This document shows, piece after piece, positions 1 through 6,876 of a stretch of DNA of 64,000 bases. The DNA is taken from assembly GCA_947245585.1 (NCBI GenBank), contig CAMXPV010000005.1, positions 1 through 64,000 on the forward strand, given 5' to 3'. Both the position numbers and the translations under genes were made by a program. Under the pieces are notes generated by a model. It did not search any database. It saw only the letters and a program-made list of their open reading frames with translations, and was not told where the DNA came from. The stretch is from an uncultured Lachnospiraceae bacterium (GTDB taxonomy: Bacteria > Bacillota > Clostridia > Lachnospirales > Lachnospiraceae). How positions within the stretch are numbered: position 1 is the stretch's first letter; each line of letters opens with the position of its first letter.

Positions 1-44
1 TAAAAAAGAACCTCTGCTGTGCTGCTGCATAACAGGGGTTCTTT
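1..44 (-). terminator. Rho-independent terminator for the 102-497 gene pair
   Basis: A 12-bp stem (5-16 with 33-44, one G-U pair) is followed on the minus strand by a run of six U at the window edge. It lies downstream of the two small minus-strand genes and would end their transcript. Confidence 0.6.
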
Positions 45-54
45 GACAGTCTGA

Positions 55-85
55 AGGAGCGGCAAAACCGCTCCTGTTTTATTTT
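55..85 (+). terminator. Hairpin with plus-strand U tract
   Basis: An 8-bp perfect stem (55-62 with 68-75, loop CAAAA) is followed by GTTTTATTTT on the plus strand. It probably terminates a plus-strand gene left of the window. On the minus strand it has no U tract. Confidence 0.5.
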
Positions 86-101
86 CTACTCCTCTGAATT
101 C

Positions 102-311
102 CTACTCCGTTTCACGCAAAATCTGAACAAGCACCTTATAATCCAGATATTGTACGCCTTCGACTCCGCGGTGTATTTTATCCGCCAACTTGCTGTTATA
201 GTAAATATCCATTGCCGCCTCTAAAGAAATGCCCTCTGCCTCGGACAAATAAGTAATCATTCTCTCCTCTAAATTCTCCTGATATACTTTTTCTAATACT
301 TCTCCATCCAT
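102..311 (-). CDS. Small DUF3791-type protein, 69 aa
   Basis: Function unknown. The protein is acidic and helical, with the core ISLEAAMDIYYNSKLADKIH followed by a conserved-looking YLDYKVLVQ segment. Short proteins of this type commonly occur as neighbours of DUF3791 proteins in Clostridia, and sometimes carry the same family label. The start codon follows the stop of the upstream gene (315-497) by 3 bases, with GAGGG as a modest ribosome binding site, so the two are translationally coupled. Such pairs are often found next to DUF3990-type proteins and are suspected toxin-antitoxin or phage-defence components, but no DUF3990 gene is visible here; it could lie outside the window. The family assignment comes from memory of the motif pattern and is moderately sure. 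Confidence 0.6.
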   Translation of the reverse strand: MDGEVLEKVYQENLEERMITYLSEAEGISLEAAMDIYYNSKLADKIHRGVEGVQYLDYKVLVQILRETE

Positions 312-314
312 AAA

Positions 315-497
315 TTACACCCTCACACCCCGCACTTCCAGATATTCTTTAATATCGTCTACAATATAATCTGTCCCCTGCGTATGCAGAATATCATAAT
401 GTAGCACAAGATAGCCGTCAATACATCCCGTACTCTGCAATTTCCGGTAAACTTCTGAAGGCATCATATTCCATTTGTTTGCACAGGCATGAATCAT
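315..497 (-). CDS. DUF3791 domain protein, 60 aa, possibly with a damaged start
   Basis: The motif series SEVYRKL, then YDILHTQGTDYIVDDIKEYL, is the DUF3791 signature. The biochemical role is unknown. The ATG at 497 is 20 bases from the only good Shine-Dalgarno (GGAGG, minus strand 522-518). That site is placed 6 bases before a GTG at 511, which reads MNKEI and then stops. Family members often begin MNK-E followed by hydrophobic residues, so the GTG-initiated reading looks like the original N-terminus, now separated from the rest by a 1-base indel. The present protein may therefore be poorly translated or the gene decaying. It is the first gene of the pair ending at 102. Confidence 0.65.
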   Translation of the reverse strand: MIHACANKWNMMPSEVYRKLQSTGCIDGYLVLHYDILHTQGTDYIVDDIKEYLEVRGVRV

Positions 498-548
498 ATT
501 TCTTTATTCACGCGTAACCTCCTGCAAATTACCCTTGTTACCCCTTAA

Positions 549-577
549 GTATATATAAAAAACTGCATTTTAACAAT
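549..577. repeat. 29-bp direct repeat, left copy
   Basis: Identical over 29 bases to 1882-1910 (begins GTATATATAAAAAACTG, ends TTAACAAT). In this copy the bases that would complete a terminator stem are altered (CCG instead of GCAG), so the hairpin is degraded. With the right copy it brackets the membrane-protein and MntA/HepT segment. Confidence 0.85.
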
Positions 578-631
578 CCGTTTTTTAAGCAAGCAGCTGT
601 AAGCCGACTGAAAATGAAACATTAAAATACA

Positions 632-660
632 TTGCAGGCAGTACACAATTCATCTATAAT
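632..660 (+). promoter_or_regulatory. SigA-type promoter for the 705 gene
   Basis: TTGCAG (632-637), 17-bp spacer, TATAAT (655-660). The predicted RNA start near 667 lies downstream of the TTG codon at 660, so that codon cannot be the translation start. Confidence 0.7.
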
Positions 661-704
661 TGAATACATATAAAAATACCATTACGACAAGGAGCGCCAG
701 AAGC

Positions 705-1133
705 ATGATAAACCGAACATTCCGGATTATCATTTATATTTTCATTATTTCAATTTTATTATGCTTTTTCTATTTTTTGTTTGGAAGTCGGATTTTAAAT
801 GACATAAAGGCACACCGAATCGAAAAGGACCTGTCAGATATGGCGCTCCCTGCCGATACGGAACTTTTGGAAGTAGGCTCATTTGTAGGCAACACCAGTG
901 GTACAGGCAACCACATTGAAATCTGGGCCGGAATTCTGGTGCATACTGACCTTGATGAAAATACGATACGCGACTGTTTCAAAGACTTTACTGTTTTGTC
1001 TGTACCCGATGATCTGAAATATCTGGACTACATTCAGTTTCAATCGCTTAACGAAAAGGAAACCGCAAACGGCTATTACGTGATCGGCAAGTGTTTCAAT
1101 GCTTTTACACAAATGGATTTACGCGGGCATTAA
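705..1133 (+). CDS. Hypothetical single-pass membrane protein, 142 aa
   Basis: Not recognised. Residues 1-8 are basic, and a strongly hydrophobic segment follows at about 8-28 (IIIYIFIISILLCFFYFLF). A soluble, probably extracytoplasmic domain follows, with alternating beta-like stretches around HIEIWAGILVHTDL. The ATG is chosen because GGAG lies 10 bases upstream and a consensus promoter lies just before it. The gene is AT-rich compared with the rest of the window. It is monocistronic by position: MntA has its own promoter 30 bases after this stop. It lies between the two copies of a 29-bp repeat together with the toxin-antitoxin pair, so it may have arrived with them. Confidence 0.7.
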   Translation: MINRTFRIIIYIFIISILLCFFYFLFGSRILNDIKAHRIEKDLSDMALPADTELLEVGSFVGNTSGTGNHIEIWAGILVHTDLDENTIRDCFKDFTVLSVPDDLKYLDYIQFQSLNEKETANGYYVIGKCFNAFTQMDLRGH

Positions 1134-1162
1134 CTAGTATTTTTTATTTTCTTACTTTGATA

Positions 1163-1191
1163 TTGTGTCCCCACTAAAAGTAACCTATAAT
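1163..1191 (+). promoter_or_regulatory. Candidate promoter of mntA-hepT
   Basis: TTGTGT (1163-1168), 17-bp spacer, TATAAT (1186-1191), about 50 bases before the mntA start. The ribosome binding site AGGGAG precedes the ATG. Confidence 0.55.
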
Positions 1192-1241
1192 TATGCCTAT
1201 AAACTCAAAAAGGCCATACAGTTAATAAGGGAGAAAACGAA

Positions 1242-1538
1242 ATGACAAATATAAAAGATATTTCAAAAGTTGTTACCCCCATCGCGCAAAAATATGGTGC
1301 GAATAGAGTGGCATTATTTGGTTCCCGGGCAAAAAACACAGCAGGAGAAGCAAGTGATTATGATTTCGTTATATCCAGAGGAAATATACAAACGTTGATT
1401 CAATTAGCGTCTTTTATCGATGAACTTGAAAAAGCATTTGGCACAAATATAGATGTGATCACAGATACATCAAACAATACTGCCTTTCTGGAGCAGATAA
1501 AAAAAGACGAGGTCGTTGTTTATGAATCAAAAAGATAA
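1242..1538 (+). CDS. mntA: MntA-type nucleotidyltransferase antitoxin
   Basis: A 98-aa minimal nucleotidyltransferase. The family signature GS-X10-D-X-D is exactly present (GSRAKNTAGEASDYD), giving the nucleotide-binding GS and the metal-binding aspartates. In characterised MntA/HepT pairs this protein neutralises the HEPN RNase toxin by adding AMP to a tyrosine of its active-site motif. The downstream hepT gene overlaps its last 17 bases, which is the usual antitoxin-first operon order and suggests translational coupling. The base composition is AT-rich, unlike the downstream chromosomal genes, suggesting horizontal acquisition. It acts in the cytoplasm. Confidence 0.9.
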   Translation: MTNIKDISKVVTPIAQKYGANRVALFGSRAKNTAGEASDYDFVISRGNIQTLIQLASFIDELEKAFGTNIDVITDTSNNTAFLEQIKKDEVVVYESKR

Positions 1539-1878
1539 AACAATACTACTAAAAATAATGGATTATTGTCTGGAAACCCAAAACACACATGAATATTTTA
1601 AACATAACAAGGAGCTTTTCGTAAACGAAAAACATGGTTTTATATACAGAAATTCAATTACCATGCCAAAATTGCAAATCGGAGAGCTTTCTAAAATGTT
1701 ATCTGCGGAGTTTTTATACAAATATACAAAAATACCATGGAAAATGATAATGCGAATGAGAGATATTGTAGCCCATCATTATGGCAGTCTGGATTATGAG
1801 ATAGTATGGAATACATCCATTTCGGATATTCCAACACTTTATCTCGAAATAGAAGAAATACTAAAAAACAAACAATAG
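1522..1878 (+). CDS. hepT: HepT-like HEPN RNase toxin
   Basis: A 118-aa all-helical HEPN-family protein. The catalytic motif R-X4-H-X-Y is intact (RDIVAHHY near residue 80), so the RNase active site and the tyrosine that MntA-type antitoxins modify are both present. HepT toxins cleave RNA (tRNA in characterised cases) when not adenylylated. I place the start at the ATG at 1522; a TTG two codons upstream is possible but not needed. The gene overlaps mntA and is followed by a strong bidirectional terminator. The intact toxin and antitoxin motifs indicate a working stability or anti-phage module. Confidence 0.88.
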   Translation: MNQKDKTILLKIMDYCLETQNTHEYFKHNKELFVNEKHGFIYRNSITMPKLQIGELSKMLSAEFLYKYTKIPWKMIMRMRDIVAHHYGSLDYEIVWNTSISDIPTLYLEIEEILKNKQ

Positions 1879-1881
1879 TAT

Positions 1882-1910
1882 GTATATATAAAAAACTGCA
1901 TTTTAACAAT
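1882..1910. repeat. 29-bp direct repeat, right copy
   Basis: Identical to 549-577. Here it forms the left arm and loop of a complete terminator hairpin, so this is probably the ancestral copy. Confidence 0.85.
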
Positions 1911-1920
1911 GCAGTTTTTT
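1890..1920. terminator. Bidirectional terminator between hepT and the deacetylase 3' part
   Basis: A 12-bp perfect stem (1890-1901 with 1909-1920) has six A on one side and six T on the other, so it works in both directions. It serves hepT on the plus strand and the convergent deacetylase on the minus strand. Confidence 0.85.
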
Positions 1921-1940
1921 ATCACTTACAACATATCGCC

Positions 1941-2522
1941 CTACTCCCCCGACACCTGCGTCCCGTCCGCCTTCATATGGTACTTATCCTTGTAGATCAA
2001 CTGAGAAATCGGCACAATCTCATACCCCTTCTCCTGCAATCCCGTAATCACTGCGTCAAGCGCATCCGCCGTATATTTCGCGCCGTTGTGCATGAGGATG
2101 ATCGCCCCGTTATTCAGCTTGTCGGACTCCACCACACGCCGCACGATATCGTCCGCCCCGTAATCTTTCCAATCCAGGGAATCAATCGACCACTGAATGG
2201 GATAATAGCCGCACTTTTGCACGTTCTTTATGACATGATTGTCATAATCTCCGTAGGGCGGACGAAACAGGCACATTTCATAGCCGGTCAGCTCCTGTAC
2301 CTTTGTATGTACTTTTTTGATCTCCTCCTGACACTCTTCGTCGGAGATTTGGGACATATTTTTATGGTTCTCACTGTGGTTGCCAAGATCGTGGCCCGCC
2401 GCCAGAATTGCCCTCACGTCTTCGGGATAGGATTCCACCCATCCGCCGGTCATGAAAAAAGTCACCTTCACATCATGCTTTTTGAGAATGTCCAGAATCC
2501 GTCCTGTATCTTCGTTCCCCCA
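1941..2522 (-). CDS. Polysaccharide deacetylase, 3' part of an interrupted gene
   Basis: This part encodes most of a NodB-type de-N-acetylase catalytic domain. It starts inside motif 1 at WGNEDTGRIL, followed by the metal-binding GHDLGNHSENH, then RPPYG, WSIDSLDW and ILMHN, each a standard NodB motif. Read upstream in frame, the sequence crosses into the mobile element and meets a TAG at 2561-2559, which is also the stop codon of nagB. There is no ribosome binding site and no start before the catalytic core; the GTG at 2471 would omit motif 1. The missing N-terminus, ending exactly in SFDAAWG, is encoded at 9640-10067. Joining 9640 to 2517 restores a 334-codon frame. NodB enzymes with this motif 1 include the sporulation proteins of the PdaB/YlxY group, acting outside the membrane on peptidoglycan or other GlcNAc polymers. 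Confidence 0.88.
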   Translation of the reverse strand, partial: WGNEDTGRILDILKKHDVKVTFFMTGGWVESYPEDVRAILAAGHDLGNHSENHKNMSQISDEECQEEIKKVHTKVQELTGYEMCLFRPPYGDYDNHVIKNVQKCGYYPIQWSIDSLDWKDYGADDIVRRVVESDKLNNGAIILMHNGAKYTADALDAVITGLQEKGYEIVPISQLIYKDKYHMKADGTQVSGE

Positions 2523-2541
2523 CGGCAGCGGTAACTTGCGG
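2518..2541. other. Left attachment junction of the element
   Basis: The host part of the deacetylase ends at CCCCA (2518-2522). The element arm CGGCAGCGGTAACTTGCGG (2523-2541) follows. Its reverse complement matches the right element arm at 15 of 19 positions. The crossover is predicted at CA (2521-2522). Confidence 0.82.
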
Positions 2542-2558
2542 AAAGGTACGATGGAAAA

Positions 2559-3284
2559 CTATATTTCCGACAACGCCGCCTCATCCGCCACCAGAGTGAC
2601 ATCGCTGTGGAACTGCAAAATAGATGCCTGCACCTCGGGCGTAACCTCGCCATAGATCACCTTTTTCAAAATGGGCGCTTTATCCGCCCCGCTGACCACC
2701 ACAAGTATCTTTTTCGCCTGCATAATGGTCCCGATCCCCATGGTGTACGCCTCTTTCGGCACCTCGTCCGCAGAAGCAAAAAACCGCTGATTCGCCTTGA
2801 TCGTGGACTCCGTCAGCTTCACGCAGTGGGTCTGCGCCTTGAAAACCGGTCCCGGCTCATTAAATCCGATGTGCCCGTTGTGCCCCAGTCCAAGAAGCTG
2901 TAAATCCACACCGCCTGTTTCCGCGATCACCCTGTCATAATCCCGACAGGCTTTCTCACTGTCCGCTTCCGTGCCATCCGGCAAAAACGTGCGTTTCAGG
3001 TCAACATTTACTTTGCCGAACAGATTGTCATGCATAAAATAGTAATAGCTCTGGTCATTGTCCCGGCTGATCCCGCGATACTCGTCCAGATTTACCGTCG
3101 TCACCTCTGAGAAATCCAAATCCCCTTTCTGATACCAGGAAACAAGCTGTTTATAAACGCCTATGGGCGTGGAGCCGGTTGCCAGCCCCAGAACGCAGTC
3201 CGGTTTCATAATCATCTGGGCCGAGATAATGTTCGCCGCCTTCCGGCTCATGTCGTCGTAATCTTTTGCTCTGATGATTCTCAT
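2559..3284 (-). CDS. nagB: Glucosamine-6-phosphate deaminase
   Basis: The enzyme converts glucosamine-6-phosphate to fructose-6-phosphate and ammonia in the cytoplasm. It has 241 aa, the standard length for Firmicutes. Family motifs are intact: LATGSTP near the N-terminus (phosphate binding), VNLDEYRGI with the catalytic Asp, and LGLGHNGHIGFNEPG with the ring-opening His. The ATG at 3284 begins the conserved MRIIRAKDY; GGAGG lies 13 bases upstream. The gene is last in the PTS operon and ends only 18 bp from the left attachment arm. Its TAG is in the same frame as the truncated deacetylase 3' part, so stop-codon readthrough would produce a fusion. No nagA (GlcNAc-6-P deacetylase) is in the window, so the gene set is sufficient for glucosamine but not by itself for GlcNAc. 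Confidence 0.93.
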   Translation of the reverse strand: MRIIRAKDYDDMSRKAANIISAQMIMKPDCVLGLATGSTPIGVYKQLVSWYQKGDLDFSEVTTVNLDEYRGISRDNDQSYYYFMHDNLFGKVNVDLKRTFLPDGTEADSEKACRDYDRVIAETGGVDLQLLGLGHNGHIGFNEPGPVFKAQTHCVKLTESTIKANQRFFASADEVPKEAYTMGIGTIMQAKKILVVVSGADKAPILKKVIYGEVTPEVQASILQFHSDVTLVADEAALSEI

Positions 3285-3419
3285 AAAATTTCCATTTCCT
3301 CCTTTACCATACCCTATATGATAATACAAGGGACGGAGGCCTTACAGGCCCCCGCCCTACCGGGTTATCATACCTTCAATACCCTTTTGCTCTCATCTTA
3401 CCGCCCTGCGGAAAGGTGT

Positions 3420-4892
3420 TTAGAGCATCTTCTTCATCTCATCCGCTACAAACTGCACTTTGGTGCCCACAATAACCTGCACCGCAGTCTTACTGGGTCT
3501 CATAACGCCTGCCACGCCGGCAGATTTGATCTTCTTTTCATCTACAAGTGTATAGTCGTTGATCTCCAGACGAAGTCTTGTGATGCAGTTGTCGAGAGAC
3601 TTCACATTGCCCTTACCGCCAAGACCCTCCAGAATAACGGAAGCCACTTCCGCGAAGTCGCTGTTGGAAAGAACAGCCTTCTTCTCCGCCTCCACATCGT
3701 CATCCTCTCTGCCGGGCGTCTTTAAGTCAAACTTCACGATAGCGAAACGGAATACCACATAGAATACCGCAAATGCCGCAAGACCCAAAGGAATGATCAT
3801 CCATGTATTCGCCGCAGCCGGAAGCGACGCTGAGAACAGAAGGTCTGTCGCGCCTGCCGAAAAGCTGAATCCTGCGCGGAAGCCAAGCAGTACGGTAATC
3901 GTCGTGAAAATACCGTAAAGCAGCGCATAAATCAGATACAGAACCGGTGCAAGGAACATGAATCCAAACTCGAAAGGCTCCGTAACGCCGCAGACAAAAG
4001 CACAGACAGCCGCAGAAGCAACAAGACCGATCGCCACTTTCTTCTTATTGCTCTTCGCTGTGTGAATCATAGCCAGAGCTGCACCCGGAATACCAAACAT
4101 CATACAAGGGAAGAATCCCGACATATACATACCAAGGCTCCATGATACATCCGCACTGGTTTCGCCTGCCCAGAAGTGGGACAGATCGCCGAGGCCGACT
4201 GTATCAAACCAGAATACATTGTTCAGTGCATGGTGCAAGCCCGTAGGGATCAACAATCTGTTCAAGAATGCATAGATACCTGCGCCAACCGCTCCCATAC
4301 TTACAATACCGTTACCTACTGCAAGCAGAGCGCCATATACAATAGGCCATACAAACAACAGGATCGCTGACACAACGATAGCTACGACACCGGAGATAAT
4401 TGCCACGCAGCGCTTGCCGCTAAAGAATGACAGCCAATCCGGCAGCTTCGTGGACTTAAATTTATTGTAACAGGTTGCACCGATGATACCGGACAGAATA
4501 CCGATAAACGGATTTGCAATCGCCGAAAATGCAAGAGTCTTATTCGCATCATCCACGATAGAGGGCATCAGTGTGCTAACTACGCCGACAGAAAGCAGAT
4601 TCGTCATCATCAGCCATGAAGCCAAGGCCGCAAGACCTGCCGTACCGTCATGATCATCCGCCATACCAACGCCGACACCGATTACGAACAGAAGCGCCAT
4701 ATTATTGATCAGCGCGCCGCCTGCCTGCACAAGGAAAAAGCCCAGCAGATTCAAAAAGCCGCTCATCTCACGCCCTGCAATCATCGTCGCCGGGCACAGC
4801 GCATAACCGATTCCCATCAAAATACCGCAGATCGGCAGACACGCCACCGGCAGCATCAGGGATTTCCCCAGTTTCTGTAAATATTTCATCAT
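3420..4892 (-). CDS. PTS EIICB permease, glucose/GlcNAc/glucosamine family
   Basis: A 490-aa membrane transporter that carries and phosphorylates an amino sugar or glucose. Residues about 5-370 form the EIIC channel, with many hydrophobic segments and the family pattern SGFFPCMMFGIPGAALAM. Residues about 410-490 form EIIB, with the phospho-accepting cysteine in LDNCITRLRLEI. There is no fused EIIA; the crr-type gene at 6877-7374 supplies it. The start is the ATG at 4892, 8 bases after GGGAGG; an upstream in-frame extension runs into the HPr gene and is rejected. The position between HPr and nagB argues for glucosamine or GlcNAc as substrate rather than glucose, which is inference. Confidence 0.9.
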   Translation of the reverse strand: MMKYLQKLGKSLMLPVACLPICGILMGIGYALCPATMIAGREMSGFLNLLGFFLVQAGGALINNMALLFVIGVGVGMADDHDGTAGLAALASWLMMTNLLSVGVVSTLMPSIVDDANKTLAFSAIANPFIGILSGIIGATCYNKFKSTKLPDWLSFFSGKRCVAIISGVVAIVVSAILLFVWPIVYGALLAVGNGIVSMGAVGAGIYAFLNRLLIPTGLHHALNNVFWFDTVGLGDLSHFWAGETSADVSWSLGMYMSGFFPCMMFGIPGAALAMIHTAKSNKKKVAIGLVASAAVCAFVCGVTEPFEFGFMFLAPVLYLIYALLYGIFTTITVLLGFRAGFSFSAGATDLLFSASLPAAANTWMIIPLGLAAFAVFYVVFRFAIVKFDLKTPGREDDDVEAEKKAVLSNSDFAEVASVILEGLGGKGNVKSLDNCITRLRLEINDYTLVDEKKIKSAGVAGVMRPSKTAVQVIVGTKVQFVADEMKKML

Positions 4893-4911
4893 AAGCGATA
4901 CCTCCCATATT

Positions 4912-5169
4912 TTATAAGTTTTCATCAAAGAACTTTTCGAGCGCTTCCAGAGCGGCGTCCTCGTCCTCTCCTTCGATCCGGCAGACAACCTCCGCGCCCT
5001 GCTTGATTCCGAGTCCCATCAGCATGATCAGCTTCTTCGCCTCCGCGCTTTTCCCCCCGGACTCGACTGTAATCTTGCTGGTAAACTCGCCCGCCTTCTT
5101 TACCAGCAGACCCGCAGGTCTGGCATGCAGCCCCACCGGATCTTTGATTACATAAGTAAACTCCCTCAT
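4912..5169 (-). CDS. ptsH: HPr phosphocarrier lacking the Ser46 regulatory site
   Basis: An 85-aa cytoplasmic phosphocarrier that passes phosphate from EI to EIIA. His15 sits in GLHARPAG, the phosphorylation site. Residue 46, normally the serine modified by HPr kinase in Firmicutes for CcpA-dependent catabolite repression, is lysine here (EAKKLIMLMGLG). The protein should thus work in transport but not respond to HPr kinase, making it a dedicated HPr for this element. It sits between EI (65 bp upstream) and EIICB (19 bp downstream), clearly in one operon. HPr paralogues without Ser46 are known in Clostridia, so this is a real subtype rather than a sequence error. Confidence 0.93.
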   Translation of the reverse strand: MREFTYVIKDPVGLHARPAGLLVKKAGEFTSKITVESGGKSAEAKKLIMLMGLGIKQGAEVVCRIEGEDEDAALEALEKFFDENL

Positions 5170-5234
5170 TTCTAATTTCCTCCCTCCTTATCTTTTATAG
5201 GTACCCCTAGACCTCTCAGCATCTGGGCGTATCA

Positions 5235-6851
5235 TTATGGCAGCGCTCTCACCGCCCCACGTACCTTGAGTACCGCTGACGCCGCAACGCTCAGCTCATC
5301 CACGCCGATCTTCAAAAACCACTCCGTAAGCTCCGTATCAGCGCCAAGCTCCCCACAGATCCCTACCCAGATGCCCGCTTCATGGGCGTTCTTCACAGTC
5401 ATCTCAATCAGCCTAAGCAAAGCCTCGTGATGGGTATCGCAGATCCCTTCCAGCTTCTGGTTCTGTCTGTCTACCGCCAACGTATACTGCGTGAGATCGT
5501 TGGTCCCGATACTGAAAAAGTCCACTTCTTTCGCCAACTGATCGGAAATCACAGCCGCCGCCGGGGTCTCAACCATAATGCCAAGCTCCGCTTCCCCTAC
5601 TGGATAACCTTCCTTTGTAAGCTGCTCCTTTACTATCTCCACGATATACTTGATGCGCTTCACCTCATCCGCCGATATGATCATGGGAAACATAATAGCC
5701 AGTTTTCCGTGGGCAGCCGCACGGTAAAGCGCCCGAAGCTGCGTAATGAATATCTCCTCCCGGTCCAGACAAATGCGGATCGCCCGATAACCGAGCGCCG
5801 GATTTTCCTCCGGCTCCAATCCGAAATAATCCACCTTCTTATCCGCCCCGATATCCATTGTGCGGATCACAACCTTCTTTCCTTCCATCTTCTCAAGGAC
5901 AGCCTTATAGCTCGCATACTGTTCCTCTTCCGTCGGAAATGTCTCTCTTCCCAGATAGAGGAATTCGCTTCTGAAAAGTCCAATCCCTCCGGCATCCGCC
6001 GCACAGGCCGCCTCCGCGTCCTCTACATTGCCGATATTCGCAAACACATCGATCCGCTTCCCGCTCTTTGTGACATTATCCAACCCTTTCAGTTTTTCAA
6101 GAGCTTCCAGATCGGCCACCCACTGGTTTTTCCGCACAACTTTTTCGGACAGTATCTCCTCCCCCGGCTCCACCAGAAACTCGCCCTCAAATCCGTCTAC
6201 TACACAGGTTTTTCCGTGCAATTCATCCGAAAGGGCAATATCCACGTTCACCAAAGCCGGCAGATTCATACTTCTTGCCAGAATCGCCGTGTGAGAGTTA
6301 GCCGATCCCTTCACCGTCACAAAACCCAATATTTTTTTCTTGTCGAGCTTCACCGTCTCACTGGGCGTCAGATCCTCCGCCACCAAAACCACCGGCTCAT
6401 CGGAGTCAACCTCCTCCTCCGGCAGATCGAGCAGTATGCGGATCACTCTCTGGGAAATATCCCGGATATCCGCCGCCCGACCCCTCATATACTCGTCATC
6501 CATCGCCGCGAACAGCTCCGCAAACTGCATTCCCGCCTGATCTACCGCATACACCGCATTATAACCGTTCTCAACCTCTCCAGCGGCAGTATCCAGATAG
6601 TCCTCATCCTCCAAAAGCATCCTATGTACGTCAAAGATAGCGGCGTGATCCTCTCCCACGTTCTGCAGGGCCTCATCATAAAGTCTTGTAAGCTGTGCCT
6701 TCGCGCGATCCACAGCCGCGAAAAGCCGCTCCTTCTCAGCCGCCGCATCCGTCACTTTCTGATCCGTCACCTGAATATCAACCTTTTTATATAGGTAGAT
6801 CCGTCCTATGGCAATTCCCCTCATCACGCTTTTTCCAATATAGGTATCCAT
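5235..6851 (-). CDS. ptsI: PTS enzyme I, PEP-protein phosphotransferase
   Basis: It takes phosphate from phosphoenolpyruvate and hands it to HPr. The protein has 538 aa, slightly short for the family (about 570) but with all domains. The N-terminal HPr-binding/phosphohistidine region carries the active His187 in KGSANSHTAILARS. The C-terminal TIM barrel has LGYRAIRICLDREEIF, the PEP/Mg site FFSIGTNDLTQY and the catalytic cysteine in GICGELGAD. The start is the ATG at 6851, 5-6 bases after GGAGG; a GTG two codons earlier abuts the ribosome binding site and is unlikely. It is the second gene of the five-gene PTS operon. A complete private EI in an integrated element is unusual because EI is normally a single shared chromosomal function. 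Confidence 0.93.
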   Translation of the reverse strand: MDTYIGKSVMRGIAIGRIYLYKKVDIQVTDQKVTDAAAEKERLFAAVDRAKAQLTRLYDEALQNVGEDHAAIFDVHRMLLEDEDYLDTAAGEVENGYNAVYAVDQAGMQFAELFAAMDDEYMRGRAADIRDISQRVIRILLDLPEEEVDSDEPVVLVAEDLTPSETVKLDKKKILGFVTVKGSANSHTAILARSMNLPALVNVDIALSDELHGKTCVVDGFEGEFLVEPGEEILSEKVVRKNQWVADLEALEKLKGLDNVTKSGKRIDVFANIGNVEDAEAACAADAGGIGLFRSEFLYLGRETFPTEEEQYASYKAVLEKMEGKKVVIRTMDIGADKKVDYFGLEPEENPALGYRAIRICLDREEIFITQLRALYRAAAHGKLAIMFPMIISADEVKRIKYIVEIVKEQLTKEGYPVGEAELGIMVETPAAAVISDQLAKEVDFFSIGTNDLTQYTLAVDRQNQKLEGICDTHHEALLRLIEMTVKNAHEAGIWVGICGELGADTELTEWFLKIGVDELSVAASAVLKVRGAVRALP

Positions 6852-6876
6852 CCCCACCTCCGCCCAACCGAAACCC

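Noticed and set aside
660..705. Upstream TTG start for the 142-aa membrane protein
   Set aside because: The TTG lies within the TATAAT box of a good promoter; the ATG at 705 has its own ribosome binding site.
2500..2540. Symmetric attB in the reconstructed deacetylase
   Set aside because: The host half-sites match poorly around the CA core; asymmetry does not exclude attB, but no positive claim is possible.
5382..6794. Long open frame (470 codons) antisense to ptsI, and similar long frames opposite other genes
   Set aside because: No ribosome binding site, low-complexity His/Arg/Leu-rich product, and the opposite strand encodes a clear enzyme; it is a codon-bias shadow.
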